In this document: positions 1 through 7,559 of the stretch, one piece after another
Position numbering within the stretch: position 1 is the stretch's first letter
Layout of the letters: each line of letters begins with the position of its first letter
Source: Granulosicoccus sp964449565
GTDB lineage: Bacteria; Pseudomonadota; Gammaproteobacteria; Granulosicoccales; Granulosicoccaceae
Length of the DNA stretch: 19,695 bases
Direction: 5' to 3'
Assembly: GCA_964449565.1 (NCBI GenBank)
Contig: CAYUZB010000071.1
Location: 1-19,695, forward strand
The notes under the pieces: generated by a model
Databases searched by the model: none
Told to the model about the DNA's origin: nothing
The model's input: only the letters and a program-made list of their open reading frames with translations
Translations under genes and position numbers: made by a program

Positions 1-51
1 CCTTTTTTGTATCATTTGCCTGCTAAGTAAGCTGTATTTTTTACACTTTTC

Positions 52-1485
52 TCAGCGCGCGCTTAACATTTGAATGAAACCTTGGGTCGATCTGGAACTT
101 TCGATGCGCCAATTTAGAATTTCTTCTACAAACCTTTGTTTTAGCTCCGTATGAGCTGCGTCTTGCCAAAGGTTGTTGATTTCCTTGGGGTCGTCGTCCA
201 GATTAAATAGCTGGCCATCGTCATGATCGGCAAAATGAACAAATTTCCATGGGCCTTCGCGCACCATGATGACAAATTTGCTGCCCTGCATGATCGCGTC
301 ATCAGATTGTTCAACAAACACACGGGCTCGACCGTCGCTGGTTTTACCTTCAAGCAAAGTTTTGAGCGATTGCGCTTCCATCCAGTCCGGAATCTCAGCC
401 TTGGCATAGTCAAGAATAGTTGGCCCAAAATCCATCAGAGAAACCAAGGCAGGTATTTTCAATCCAGCCTTAATATGATCGGGCCAACATACGACCGCGG
501 GTACATGTACTGATTCTTCGAACATATTCCATTTTTGCGAATGCCCGTGATCGTTCAGACAGTCACCATGATCAGAGGTAAAGATGATGATGGTATTGTC
601 CAATACACCGCGGGACTCTAGTGCTGCCACGATTTTCCCCACCTGAGTGTCGATCATTGAACAATTGGCATAGTAGTGAGCACGTTGTCGGTGGAGCTGT
701 TCGTCTGTTGGATTTTCCAGATGTACGACAGCATCGTGATCGTTTTGAATATGGTTCTTTCGCAGCTTTCTCAATGGTTCAGGCTGACTGTTCAAGTCAT
801 AGTTTCTGGTCGCTTTGGGTAAATCTTGATCGACATACATGTCAAGATATTCTTGAGTCGGGTCGTACGGTGGGTGAGGGCCTGGCAAGCCGACTTGTAG
901 AAAAAATGGTTCGGTGCCGGGGTATCGTTCCAACCACCAACAGGCAGTGTCCGACACAAATACATCGGGATGTAAATCTTCATCATGAGCCCAAACATAC
1001 GCGCCCATTTGCTCTTTGTGGTCTTTGTTTTTCCGATAAGTTACTCGTGAGGGTTTGAAAGCACCACGAGTGCGTAATGCCTTGTCCCAATTGTCCAGAT
1101 AAAAGGGCAGGCCCGGATGGTCTCTGTCCTTGTTTTCAGTGACATGGCGCTCATGAAAACCAAAAGAGCCTTCAACGGGCCATGTGTGCATTTTGCCAAC
1201 ATTAACGCAACGGTATCCGGCTTTTGCGAGTTCTTCGACCCAGCAATATGACCAAGGCTCGTCGTTTCTGAAGACTCCGTTGGTGTGCGGGTATGTACCA
1301 CTGAATAGAGAGGCCCTGGATGGCGAGCATACGGGTGCCGTTACATACATGTTCTCGAAAGTCGCACCATTGGTGACCAATTTATCGATATGCGGCGTGA
1401 TCATGTGTGGATGGCCATGTGCGGCGATGGTGTCGAGCCTTTGCTGATCCGTGATGATAAAAACAATATTTGGTTGCTTGGGCAT
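52..1485 (-). CDS. Type I (formylglycine) sulfatase, apparently cytoplasmic
   Basis: This is a 477-residue sulfatase of the alkaline phosphatase superfamily (S1 type), which hydrolyses a sulfate ester. The CSPSR motif at residues 53-57 is the C-x-P-x-R signal whose Cys53 is converted to formylglycine. An N-terminal metal-ligand motif IITDQQR (residues 10-16) and a second metal motif TSDHGD (303-308) are present. The ATG at 1485 is chosen because the family domain begins directly after it and an AAGGA ribosome site lies 5 bases upstream. An in-frame extension back to 1599 would only translate the end of the upstream permease gene in another frame. There is no signal peptide, so the enzyme should act in the cytoplasm on an imported ester. 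It follows the permease stop by two bases and is the last gene of the transporter operon. The substrate cannot be read from sequence; sulfated sugars and choline-type sulfates are both possible. No formylglycine-generating enzyme is in the window. Confidence 0.93.
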   Translation of the reverse strand: MPKQPNIVFIITDQQRLDTIAAHGHPHMITPHIDKLVTNGATFENMYVTAPVCSPSRASLFSGTYPHTNGVFRNDEPWSYCWVEELAKAGYRCVNVGKMHTWPVEGSFGFHERHVTENKDRDHPGLPFYLDNWDKALRTRGAFKPSRVTYRKNKDHKEQMGAYVWAHDEDLHPDVFVSDTACWWLERYPGTEPFFLQVGLPGPHPPYDPTQEYLDMYVDQDLPKATRNYDLNSQPEPLRKLRKNHIQNDHDAVVHLENPTDEQLHRQRAHYYANCSMIDTQVGKIVAALESRGVLDNTIIIFTSDHGDCLNDHGHSQKWNMFEESVHVPAVVCWPDHIKAGLKIPALVSLMDFGPTILDYAKAEIPDWMEAQSLKTLLEGKTSDGRARVFVEQSDDAIMQGSKFVIMVREGPWKFVHFADHDDGQLFNLDDDPKEINNLWQDAAHTELKQRFVEEILNWRIESSRSTQGFIQMLSAR

Positions 1486-1487
1486 GG

Positions 1488-2315
1488 TTATCCTTTTACT
1501 GCTCCACCCATTGATTGAACAATGTATTTGTTGGCAAAAATAATAACAGGCAAAGTCGGCAGCGTCAGTACGACGCTGGCTAGTGCAATACTTCCCCAAT
1601 CGACGCTTGCATATGACACGAAATTCATCACAGCCACTGGAGCTGTAACTGTGTCACTTCTTGTAATGATCAGTGCAAAGAAAAAGTCGTTCCATGCGAT
1701 GAGAAAAGCCAACACGGCGGTTGCTATCAAGCCGGGCCGCGCTGCAGGAATAACAACCTTGACAAGTGTTTGATAAAGAGTGGCTCCATCGAGCATGGAT
1801 GCTTCAATCAACTCGTCGGGTATTTGTGCCAGTGATGTCCAGGATGACCAGACCACAAAAGGTAGAGTCAACACCATGTAGGCGGCAATCAATCCAATGC
1901 GAGTGTCCAGTAGTCCGATGTTCAGATATATTAAAAATAGTGGTATGACAAACCCCACAGGTGGTGCCATACGTAGAAGTAGTAGTGCCCATGAGGCAAT
2001 GAAGCGTCGCTGTGAACGCCCTTTTGCCAAGGCAAAGCCGCCGGGTACGCCAATAATCATGGCAAGTAGGGTTGAGCTACCTGCGGTTATCAAACTATTA
2101 AGTAATGCTAATGGAAAATTTGACCTTAGCAGCGATTGAAAATTATCGAGAGTAAATACTGTCGGCGATTGCCAGATGGGTTCGAAAAGATGAGTTGCTG
2201 GTCTGAATGAGAGGATCAGTGCCCACACAATCGGAAGCAAAGCGAATCCGAAAAACGCCAGCATCATCGCGATACCCAGAAATCTTAGTGGGTTTCTGTC
2301 CTGACTACGCATCAT
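1488..2315 (-). CDS. Carbohydrate-type ABC transporter permease, MalG-like
   Basis: This 275-residue inner-membrane protein is the second permease of a CUT1-type importer. It has about six hydrophobic segments, starting at residues 13-36, and the cytoplasmic EAA loop that docks on the ATPase at about residues 170-195 (EASMLDGATL, then a G after VVIPAARP). Length and layout fit the MalG/UgpE family. Its ATG lies inside the end of the upstream permease gene (11-base overlap), which implies translational coupling. A second ATG follows directly, so the start is uncertain by one codon. It pairs with the MalF-like permease encoded upstream and with the ATPase encoded on the other arm of the locus. 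The substrate is not shown by the sequence; the adjacent sulfatase points to a sulfate ester. Confidence 0.93.
   Translation of the reverse strand: MMRSQDRNPLRFLGIAMMLAFFGFALLPIVWALILSFRPATHLFEPIWQSPTVFTLDNFQSLLRSNFPLALLNSLITAGSSTLLAMIIGVPGGFALAKGRSQRRFIASWALLLLRMAPPVGFVIPLFLIYLNIGLLDTRIGLIAAYMVLTLPFVVWSSWTSLAQIPDELIEASMLDGATLYQTLVKVVIPAARPGLIATAVLAFLIAWNDFFFALIITRSDTVTAPVAVMNFVSYASVDWGSIALASVVLTLPTLPVIIFANKYIVQSMGGAVKG
1491..1495 (-). promoter_or_regulatory. Ribosome binding site of the sulfatase gene
   Basis: An AAGGA sequence on the minus strand sits 5 bases before the ATG at 1485 and next to the stop codon of the upstream permease. It decides the sulfatase start against the longer open frame that begins at 1599. 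Confidence 0.7.
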
Positions 2316-3186
2316 TGATTCTCGCGTTTGCTCTAGCTACGTAGTAACTAATCACCGCGGCAAAGAGAAACAGGAATACAGCAATGGCTGCTCCATAGGA
2401 TACGTTGGAATTCTGGAAAGTCTGGATGTAGGCGAAGTAATTGGTCGCTTGTGTGGATCGTCCCGGGCCGCCATTGGTCATGATATAGATTAGGGGGAAG
2501 TGCTTTAGTGTTTCGATAAAACGAAACAGGGAAACCATTAAGAGAGCTGGCACCAGCAATGGCAAGGTTATCTTGAAAAATGTCTGCAATTTGTTGGCAC
2601 CATCAATGGACGCGGCTTCGTCAAGGTCATTGGGAATCCCCTGTAGCGCGGCCAGAATCAATAGCAAAACAAATGGGTAGCTCGCCCAGGTGTCGGCAAT
2701 GACAATGGCTGCAATTGCTCCGTATTGGCTGGTCAGAAACGGCGGTACCGTTATTCCAAACAATTCAAAAAAGTCATTGATGGGGCTCAAGGTTGGTGTC
2801 AACAAGCTGAGCCAGATAAGAGCAACTGCCACGGCGGGTACGACGAAAGGTATGACAAAAATCCCGCGCATGAAGCGCCATTTCGGGATGATTTTTTCAA
2901 GTCCAACCGCAATCAATGTGCCCAGTATGACTTGAAAAAATACGCCGAACAGGCTCAACAACAGCATGACGTTTATAGAAGCCATGAAACGTTTGTTGTT
3001 GAACAATTTTACAAAATTATGGAAACCGAATTCGTGATCCCATTTTTTGATCAAATGGAAATCGGTCATGGATAATGCAAACATGCCAATGAGCGGCACG
3101 ATGGCAAAAACGCTTACTGCCACCACCGATGGCAACATCATGCGTTGAAAGGTTTTCTGAATTCGGGGTTGAACGCCTGTTGTCAC
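2305..3186 (-). CDS. Carbohydrate-type ABC transporter permease, MalF-like
   Basis: This 293-residue inner-membrane permease is the first membrane subunit of the CUT1 importer. It shows six predicted membrane spans, the first at about residues 17-40, and an EAA loop at about 189-213 (DEAASIDGANKL followed by FFKITLPLLVPA). The frame is closed by a stop shortly upstream, so the GTG at 3186 is the most upstream possible start. It has no convincing Shine-Dalgarno sequence before it; two ATG codons at residues 16-17 are alternatives but would cut into the first span. It lies 90 bases after the binding-protein gene, with a strong hairpin in the gap, and overlaps the MalG-like gene by 11 bases. It forms the heterodimeric channel with that protein. 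Confidence 0.92.
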   Translation of the reverse strand: MTTGVQPRIQKTFQRMMLPSVVAVSVFAIVPLIGMFALSMTDFHLIKKWDHEFGFHNFVKLFNNKRFMASINVMLLLSLFGVFFQVILGTLIAVGLEKIIPKWRFMRGIFVIPFVVPAVAVALIWLSLLTPTLSPINDFFELFGITVPPFLTSQYGAIAAIVIADTWASYPFVLLLILAALQGIPNDLDEAASIDGANKLQTFFKITLPLLVPALLMVSLFRFIETLKHFPLIYIMTNGGPGRSTQATNYFAYIQTFQNSNVSYGAAIAVFLFLFAAVISYYVARANARINDA

Positions 3187-3211
3187 GGGTGTGCTTTAGG
3201 GTCGATTTGGA

Positions 3212-3239
3212 TTACCCCCAGATAGACACCTGGGGGTAA
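3212..3239 (-). other. Strong hairpin between binding-protein and permease genes
   Basis: A perfect 10-base inverted repeat (TTACCCCCAG and CTGGGGGTAA) encloses an 8-base loop. In the minus-strand transcript it lies just after the binding-protein stop and before the MalF-like gene. No T-run follows, so it is unlikely to be a full terminator. It more likely protects the upstream message or partly attenuates transcription, favouring binding protein over permeases, as known for malE-malF type operons. The structure is directly visible; the role is inferred. Confidence 0.7.
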
Positions 3240-3276
3240 CGTTACAAGGACATACTGATATTGGAATAGCGCGTTA

Positions 3277-4557
3277 TTACTCTGCCAGTATCTCGGCGAT
3301 TTCTTCATCAGCCGCTTCCAGTGCTTCTGCATTAGTCATCAGGCCATTGACGGCGGCATTGATATTCTCACCAACTGCAGCGCCAATTTGCGGCCATTGC
3401 GGTAGCAAGGGGCGATAGTGTCCAATAGCTTCACCCAGCATCTGCACTTTCAGATTAAGGAATTCGGGATGTATGCTTTTGTACTTGTCGACAACTTCCG
3501 GATTTTTGGATACTGAGGCACGAATGAAATCAGGATAGGCTTCGCTTAGCGCTATCTTTGTCAGAACCTCTTCACTGGTAGCCCATTCAATAAATTTGAA
3601 TGAAGTTTCCGAGTCTGGCGCACCTTTAGGGATTCCAAGTCCGTGTACCGCGATGGCTGGAGATCGTCCATTGGGGCCTGTTGGTACAGGTGCCAGATCA
3701 ATTTTGTCGGCAAATTGGCTGTTTTCAGGATCCAGGGCTCTCGCCGCGATGGATGTGCCGTCGAATATCATAGCCACTTGACCGTTCTGCATTGCAGCTG
3801 CGACTTCACCGAAGTTGAAATTTCCGATACCGGCGGGTCCATATTCGTTCATCAAAGTTGAATATATCTCCAGTCCCTTCAAGGCTTCTGGTGAATTCAT
3901 GGCAGGTGTCAGGTCAGTAGGATAATCCGCGAAAAAAGTACCTCCGTAAGCCCGCATGATCATCGGGAAAACAAACATGTTGAATCCCTGGCCTGGGGCT
4001 ACTCTCATTGCAGCGCCGGCAGTGCCCTTGGCTTTTACCGCTGCTGCAACTTCAAGCACTTCTTCCCAGGTTGCAGGTGGTGCATCGTATCCCGCATCAG
4101 AGAGTAAGTCGGTACGATAAGCCATGACGCCTGTTTCTGCGAAAAATGGTAAAGCCCAGTGCTCTTCATTGACAAGATAGGCATCAAGTGGCCCGCTAAG
4201 AATGTCATCCTTGTCAGACATGCCAGCGACATTTGACGTAAGCGGTTGCAGCCAATCAGCCGCAACCCAACGTTGCAACTGAATTACCGGGGTATGTACG
4301 ACATCGATATCGTCAGCCTGGCCAGCAAACGTAAGAGTAATGCGGTTTTCAAATACATCCTGGCCAACAACTTCGATATTGGCTTTTATGCCGGTCTTTG
4401 CTTCAAAGTCATCGGCTAATTTTGCCAAGCCTTGTGTATAGGGCATTGAAAAGAGCAGAACATTGACTTCATCTGCTGCTTGTGCGGTGGTGCTGGCAAC
4501 GCTTGCAAATATGCCAATTACCGAAGCTTTCAGCAACTGACTGATATGACGTTTCAT
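3277..4557 (-). CDS. Periplasmic extracellular solute-binding protein (family 1, sugar type)
   Basis: This 426-residue binding protein captures the ligand for the CUT1 importer. The chosen ATG at 4557 gives a classical Sec signal peptide: a basic start MKRH, a hydrophobic core at about residues 8-22 and an AQA cleavage site after residue 27. The mature protein begins ADEVNVLLFSMP and has the two-lobed family 1 layout, with regions such as WALPFFAETGVMAYR and WEEVLEVAAAVKAKG typical of MalE/UgpB relatives. A GGAGG lies 10 bases before the ATG. The frame opens further to a TTG at 4599 and an ATG at 4596 that overlaps the regulator stop as TGATG; those starts would add 13-14 residues ahead of the signal peptide and are less likely. 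It is followed by a stable hairpin and then both permeases. The ligand is unknown. Confidence 0.92.
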   Translation of the reverse strand: MKRHISQLLKASVIGIFASVASTTAQAADEVNVLLFSMPYTQGLAKLADDFEAKTGIKANIEVVGQDVFENRITLTFAGQADDIDVVHTPVIQLQRWVAADWLQPLTSNVAGMSDKDDILSGPLDAYLVNEEHWALPFFAETGVMAYRTDLLSDAGYDAPPATWEEVLEVAAAVKAKGTAGAAMRVAPGQGFNMFVFPMIMRAYGGTFFADYPTDLTPAMNSPEALKGLEIYSTLMNEYGPAGIGNFNFGEVAAAMQNGQVAMIFDGTSIAARALDPENSQFADKIDLAPVPTGPNGRSPAIAVHGLGIPKGAPDSETSFKFIEWATSEEVLTKIALSEAYPDFIRASVSKNPEVVDKYKSIHPEFLNLKVQMLGEAIGHYRPLLPQWPQIGAAVGENINAAVNGLMTNAEALEAADEEIAEILAE

Positions 4558-4567
4558 ATTATTAAAA

Positions 4568-4572
4568 CCTCC
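4568..4572 (-). promoter_or_regulatory. Ribosome binding site of the binding-protein gene
   Basis: A GGAGG sequence on the minus strand lies 10 bases before the ATG at 4557. It supports this start, which begins a normal signal peptide, over the upstream TTG/ATG codons at 4599 and 4596, which lack a recognisable site. Confidence 0.6.
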
Positions 4573-4595
4573 AACTGATTGAAAATGGAGACACA

Positions 4596-5426
4596 TCAAC
4601 CAACATGTTGTAGCTGAGTGTCACGTTTGGTAACTTCTGTGGAATGACTGATACCATTTTGGTTTGAATGGTTATTGTTGTATTTCATTAGTGATTTCAA
4701 GCGGCTTTGGGCGTCTTCCAAAACAGCTGTAAACTTGGCGATGTGTGATGCTTTATCACGTGTCGGCACTGCAGCTTCGGCAATACTCAGCAAGTGCATG
4801 AATTGTCCATCTTCATCTTCAATGAGGGTGGCGAATCTTCGCACTCCCAGATGATTGCCATCGAAATCATAATCGACTGTCTTTCCAACGGCCTCTTCAA
4901 TAATATTTCTTGCTTCAGATGCCTCGATGATATCGCGGTTTACATCGTTTCGAAAAAAACCGTCTGGCAGTAATGTTCTTTTTATTTCATCCCAGTCGGA
5001 ACGGCTCAAGTACAGGCGGGATAGTGGATCGAGTTCTGCTAATGTGCGACGAAAACCTGGTTTAGCTTTGATCGCTATGCTGGCGTCAGGAAACTCGGTA
5101 CAGGAATGCCAGAATAAATCGTGTCCAGCTACCACAACAGCTTCAACACTGACGTGATGCTCTGCGGAGATGTCGTGCATCAATGTACTCAGCCCACTCA
5201 AATATTGCTGGGACATGGGTACATTGCGGGAAAGCCTGAAGTTACAGACACAGTACTTTTCAGAGGTCATGAGAACATAACCTTCGTCAGCAAGGGACCT
5301 GACAATCCTGCCTACCGTGGCTGGAGACAGCTCCAGATCACGTGACATTTTTATTTGCTTGACGGGTTTCTGCCCAGAGGCCATCAAATATTCCATGACC
5401 TTCAGCAATCGGATACTCGGGTTCAA
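4596..5426 (-). CDS. IclR-type transcriptional regulator
   Basis: This 276-residue protein has the IclR layout. An N-terminal winged helix-turn-helix occupies residues 5-55 (RLLKVMEYL at the start, the recognition region SPATVGRIVRSLADEGYV at 34-51). A ligand-binding effector domain follows at about residues 70-245, with VRRFATLIEDEDG near its end. The start is the TTG at 5426: no ATG or GTG lies between the upstream in-frame stop and this codon, and the next ATG (residue 11) would remove the first helix. AGGA lies 11 bases upstream. A polar Asn/His-rich tail from about residue 249 is unusual for the family. It is the first gene of the transporter-sulfatase arm and faces the ATPase gene, so it probably controls both arms and responds to the imported compound or a breakdown product. 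Family identity is fairly firm; effector and sign of control are unknown. Confidence 0.82.
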   Translation of the reverse strand: MNPSIRLLKVMEYLMASGQKPVKQIKMSRDLELSPATVGRIVRSLADEGYVLMTSEKYCVCNFRLSRNVPMSQQYLSGLSTLMHDISAEHHVSVEAVVVAGHDLFWHSCTEFPDASIAIKAKPGFRRTLAELDPLSRLYLSRSDWDEIKRTLLPDGFFRNDVNRDIIEASEARNIIEEAVGKTVDYDFDGNHLGVRRFATLIEDEDGQFMHLLSIAEAAVPTRDKASHIAKFTAVLEDAQSRLKSLMKYNNNHSNQNGISHSTEVTKRDTQLQHVG

Positions 5427-5448
5427 ACTGAAAAATGTCCTGTATAAA

Positions 5449-5464
5449 ATTTCAATTATGAAAT
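5449..5464. promoter_or_regulatory. Palindromic candidate operator in the divergent control region
   Basis: A perfect 6-base inverted repeat, ATTTCA and TGAAAT around ATTA, lies 22 bases from the regulator start in the 123-base region between the divergent regulator and ATPase genes. The surrounding DNA is very AT-rich, with -10-like strings such as TATGAT at 5478. A second weaker inverted repeat (TATC and GATA, about 5470-5484) is close by. IclR proteins usually bind short palindromes next to their own gene, so this is the best candidate operator. Confidence 0.5.
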
Positions 5465-5549
5465 AACATTATCCATATATGATATTTTAGTCAAGTGCGG
5501 ATTTTAGCAGAGCGCATTATTTACAACTGTTGGTATCACCGGAGCAGAG

Positions 5550-6626
5550 ATGGCAGACGTCGGAATAAACGACATCAGGAAAGCATTTGGAGAGGTGGAG
5601 GTTATTCACGGGGTGTCGATTGACATAAAGCCCGGGGAGTTCGTTGTGCTCGTTGGCCCGTCCGGGTGCGGAAAATCTACCTTGTTGCGCATGATCGCCG
5701 GCCTGGATGACCCGACTAGCGGCACTATCAGTATCGGTGGGCGCGTGGTCAATGACCTGTTACCGAAAGAGCGCGATGTAGCAATGGTCTTTCAATCCTA
5801 TGCCTTGTATCCGCATATGACGGTTCGCGAAAATATCTCGTTTTCTCTGGAGTTGAAAAAACGCCCCAAAGCCGAAATTGACAAGGCCGTTCAGGAGGCC
5901 AGCGAAATTCTGGGACTGGGTGAGTATCTGGATCGACGACCCAAGGCTTTGTCTGGTGGACAACGTCAACGAGTTGCCATGGGGCGGGCCATTGTCAGAA
6001 ACCCCGAGGTGTTTTTATTCGACGAACCGCTATCAAATCTGGATGCAAAGCTACGTGCGGTCATGCGCAAAGAAGTCAAACTGCTGCATCAACGGTTAAA
6101 GACAACATCTGTTTATGTCACGCATGATCAAACAGAAGCCATGACCATGGCAGACAAGATCGTTGTAATGAATGACGGCAATATTGAGCAAATTGGATCA
6201 CCACTGGATTTGTATAACTCTCCGGATAATTTGTTTGTTGCAAGTTTTATCGGAGCGCCCCAGATGAATTTCTTGAAGGCGACGGTCGAGAAGGATGCAT
6301 CGCGTAGCGGTTATAGTTTGAGTAATGGCGTATTTCTAAAATCTGACAATATATCCTTGAATGCAGGTCATTTAGTCACTATCGGTATTCGCCCGGAGGA
6401 TCTGAGCGTCGTAGAGAATGGAGCAATAACATCACAAATTGAAGTCATTGAACCAATGGGTAGCGAGACGCATCTTTCATGTGTGTTTGACGATAATGAG
6501 CTGAGGCTGGTGACCGATGCGTCGGCCAGCTATAAACCCAATGACAGCGTGAAGCTGAGTTTTGATATAGAAAAATCACATATATTTGACAATGAGACTG
6601 GAATGCGTGTAAATAATTCCGGCTAG
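5550..6626 (+). CDS. CUT1-type sugar ABC transporter ATPase, MalK/UgpC/MsmX family
   Basis: This 358-residue ATPase energises the importer whose binding protein and permeases are encoded on the opposite arm. It shows Walker A GPSGCGKST at residues 36-44, Q-loop Gln82, the signature LSGGQRQR at 134-141, Walker B FLFDEP at 155-160, the D-loop SNLDAKLR and switch His192. A C-terminal regulatory TOBE-type domain fills about residues 235-358, with IGIRPEDLSV typical of this family. GGAG lies 5 bases before the ATG. It is the only ATPase in the locus, and the permeases lack one in their own operon, so the four parts belong together. It faces the regulator gene and probably shares its operator. Subfamily is secure, substrate is not. 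Confidence 0.95.
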   Translation: MADVGINDIRKAFGEVEVIHGVSIDIKPGEFVVLVGPSGCGKSTLLRMIAGLDDPTSGTISIGGRVVNDLLPKERDVAMVFQSYALYPHMTVRENISFSLELKKRPKAEIDKAVQEASEILGLGEYLDRRPKALSGGQRQRVAMGRAIVRNPEVFLFDEPLSNLDAKLRAVMRKEVKLLHQRLKTTSVYVTHDQTEAMTMADKIVVMNDGNIEQIGSPLDLYNSPDNLFVASFIGAPQMNFLKATVEKDASRSGYSLSNGVFLKSDNISLNAGHLVTIGIRPEDLSVVENGAITSQIEVIEPMGSETHLSCVFDDNELRLVTDASASYKPNDSVKLSFDIEKSHIFDNETGMRVNNSG

Positions 6627-6651
6627 ATGACCCAACGGCGGTTTTAAACCC

Positions 6652-6677
6652 TTGCCTGGGTGGTGATCGTCAGGCAA
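6652..6677 (+). other. Intergenic stem-loop before the isomerase gene
   Basis: A 7-base inverted repeat (TTGCCTG and CAGGCAA) encloses a 12-base loop in the 65-base gap between the ATPase and isomerase genes. It ends 14 bases before the isomerase ATG and has no T-run, so it is not a terminator. It could influence message stability or translation of the next gene, which has a weak ribosome site. The function is speculative. Confidence 0.4.
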
Positions 6678-6691
6678 CAGCGGAATCCTCT

Positions 6692-7555
6692 ATGAAACTT
6701 GGCGTCATTTGTGATGGTATCAGCCGCGATCTAAGGCATGTCGTCAATGTGATGGACGAATTCAATCTGCAGTATGCAGAGCTTCAATTCGTTGGCGAAA
6801 AAGAAGTTGGTGACCATAATGCTAAAGAGATCCGCGAGATAAAAGCATTGCTTGAGGATCGAGGCAAGCCCGTATCATGTTTGTCCCGTCATATTTTCGC
6901 CGGCATGACAACGGCCAATAGACCAGGCGATGAGCTGCATACAAAACATATGGATGCACTCAAGAGAGTTATCTCGATGGCTCATGAGGTGGGCTCGCCA
7001 TTGGTTCGTATCATGACCAATAAAAAAGAACAGATACTTTGGGGCTTGCATGGGGCCGAGCAGTGGAACGTTGCCCATGGTGCCTGGGATTCTCTGCCGC
7101 CTTTGATCGCGCCTGCCTGTGAGCTTGCACGAGCGGAAGGGCTGACTTTGGTTGTCGAAACTGGCAATGGCACCATGGTCAATTCAAACTACACTGCGGT
7201 CAAATTGATTGATGAGCTCGACGCTAAAGATGTGCTCAAAGTGCTGTGGGATCCGGCGAACAATTGCTGGTGTCATGAGACGGCCTATCCTGATGGCTAC
7301 AATGAAGTCAGAGACGGTTATCTTGGGCATATTCATATCAAGGACGTCATTGTTGATACGCCTCGCGCCACACTGGAAGTTCGTCAGTTAGGGCAGGGGC
7401 AGCTTGCCGATCAGTTGCAGCCTATGGCCAATGCCCTGAAAACCGATCATTACTCAGGGGTCATCTCATTGGAAAGCGTGTATCACAGCGGGGATGGCAA
7501 CTTTGAGAATGGTTTTCGGCAATGTATTGATGTGTTCCAGGAAATATTCGGGTGA
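6692..7555 (+). CDS. Sugar phosphate isomerase/epimerase-like TIM-barrel protein
   Basis: This 287-residue protein belongs to the xylose isomerase-like TIM-barrel superfamily (AP endonuclease 2 fold). It opens with a beta strand, MKLGVICDGI. Candidate metal ligands are spaced as in the family: Glu156 in VVETGNG, Asp187 in LWDPANN, His213 and His215 in GHIHIKD, and Glu261 in SLESVYH. Such proteins isomerise or epimerise sugars, keto-sugars or polyols, or act as lyases and dehydratases, using a divalent metal. There is no signal peptide, so it acts in the cytoplasm. The ribosome site is weak. It lies 65 bases after the transporter ATPase and 4 bases before the desaturase-like gene, and so probably works on the compound released by uptake and desulfation. 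The exact reaction is not determined. Confidence 0.82.
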   Translation: MKLGVICDGISRDLRHVVNVMDEFNLQYAELQFVGEKEVGDHNAKEIREIKALLEDRGKPVSCLSRHIFAGMTTANRPGDELHTKHMDALKRVISMAHEVGSPLVRIMTNKKEQILWGLHGAEQWNVAHGAWDSLPPLIAPACELARAEGLTLVVETGNGTMVNSNYTAVKLIDELDAKDVLKVLWDPANNCWCHETAYPDGYNEVRDGYLGHIHIKDVIVDTPRATLEVRQLGQGQLADQLQPMANALKTDHYSGVISLESVYHSGDGNFENGFRQCIDVFQEIFG

Positions 7556-7559
7556 TTGA

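Noticed and set aside
1..51. Terminator downstream of the sulfatase
   Set aside because: The visible bases are AT-rich with T-runs but show no stable stem; the true end may lie beyond the window.
1486..1599. Upstream extension of the sulfatase by 38 residues
   Set aside because: It overlaps the end of the permease gene in another frame, and a good ribosome site and the family N-terminus both point to the ATG at 1485.
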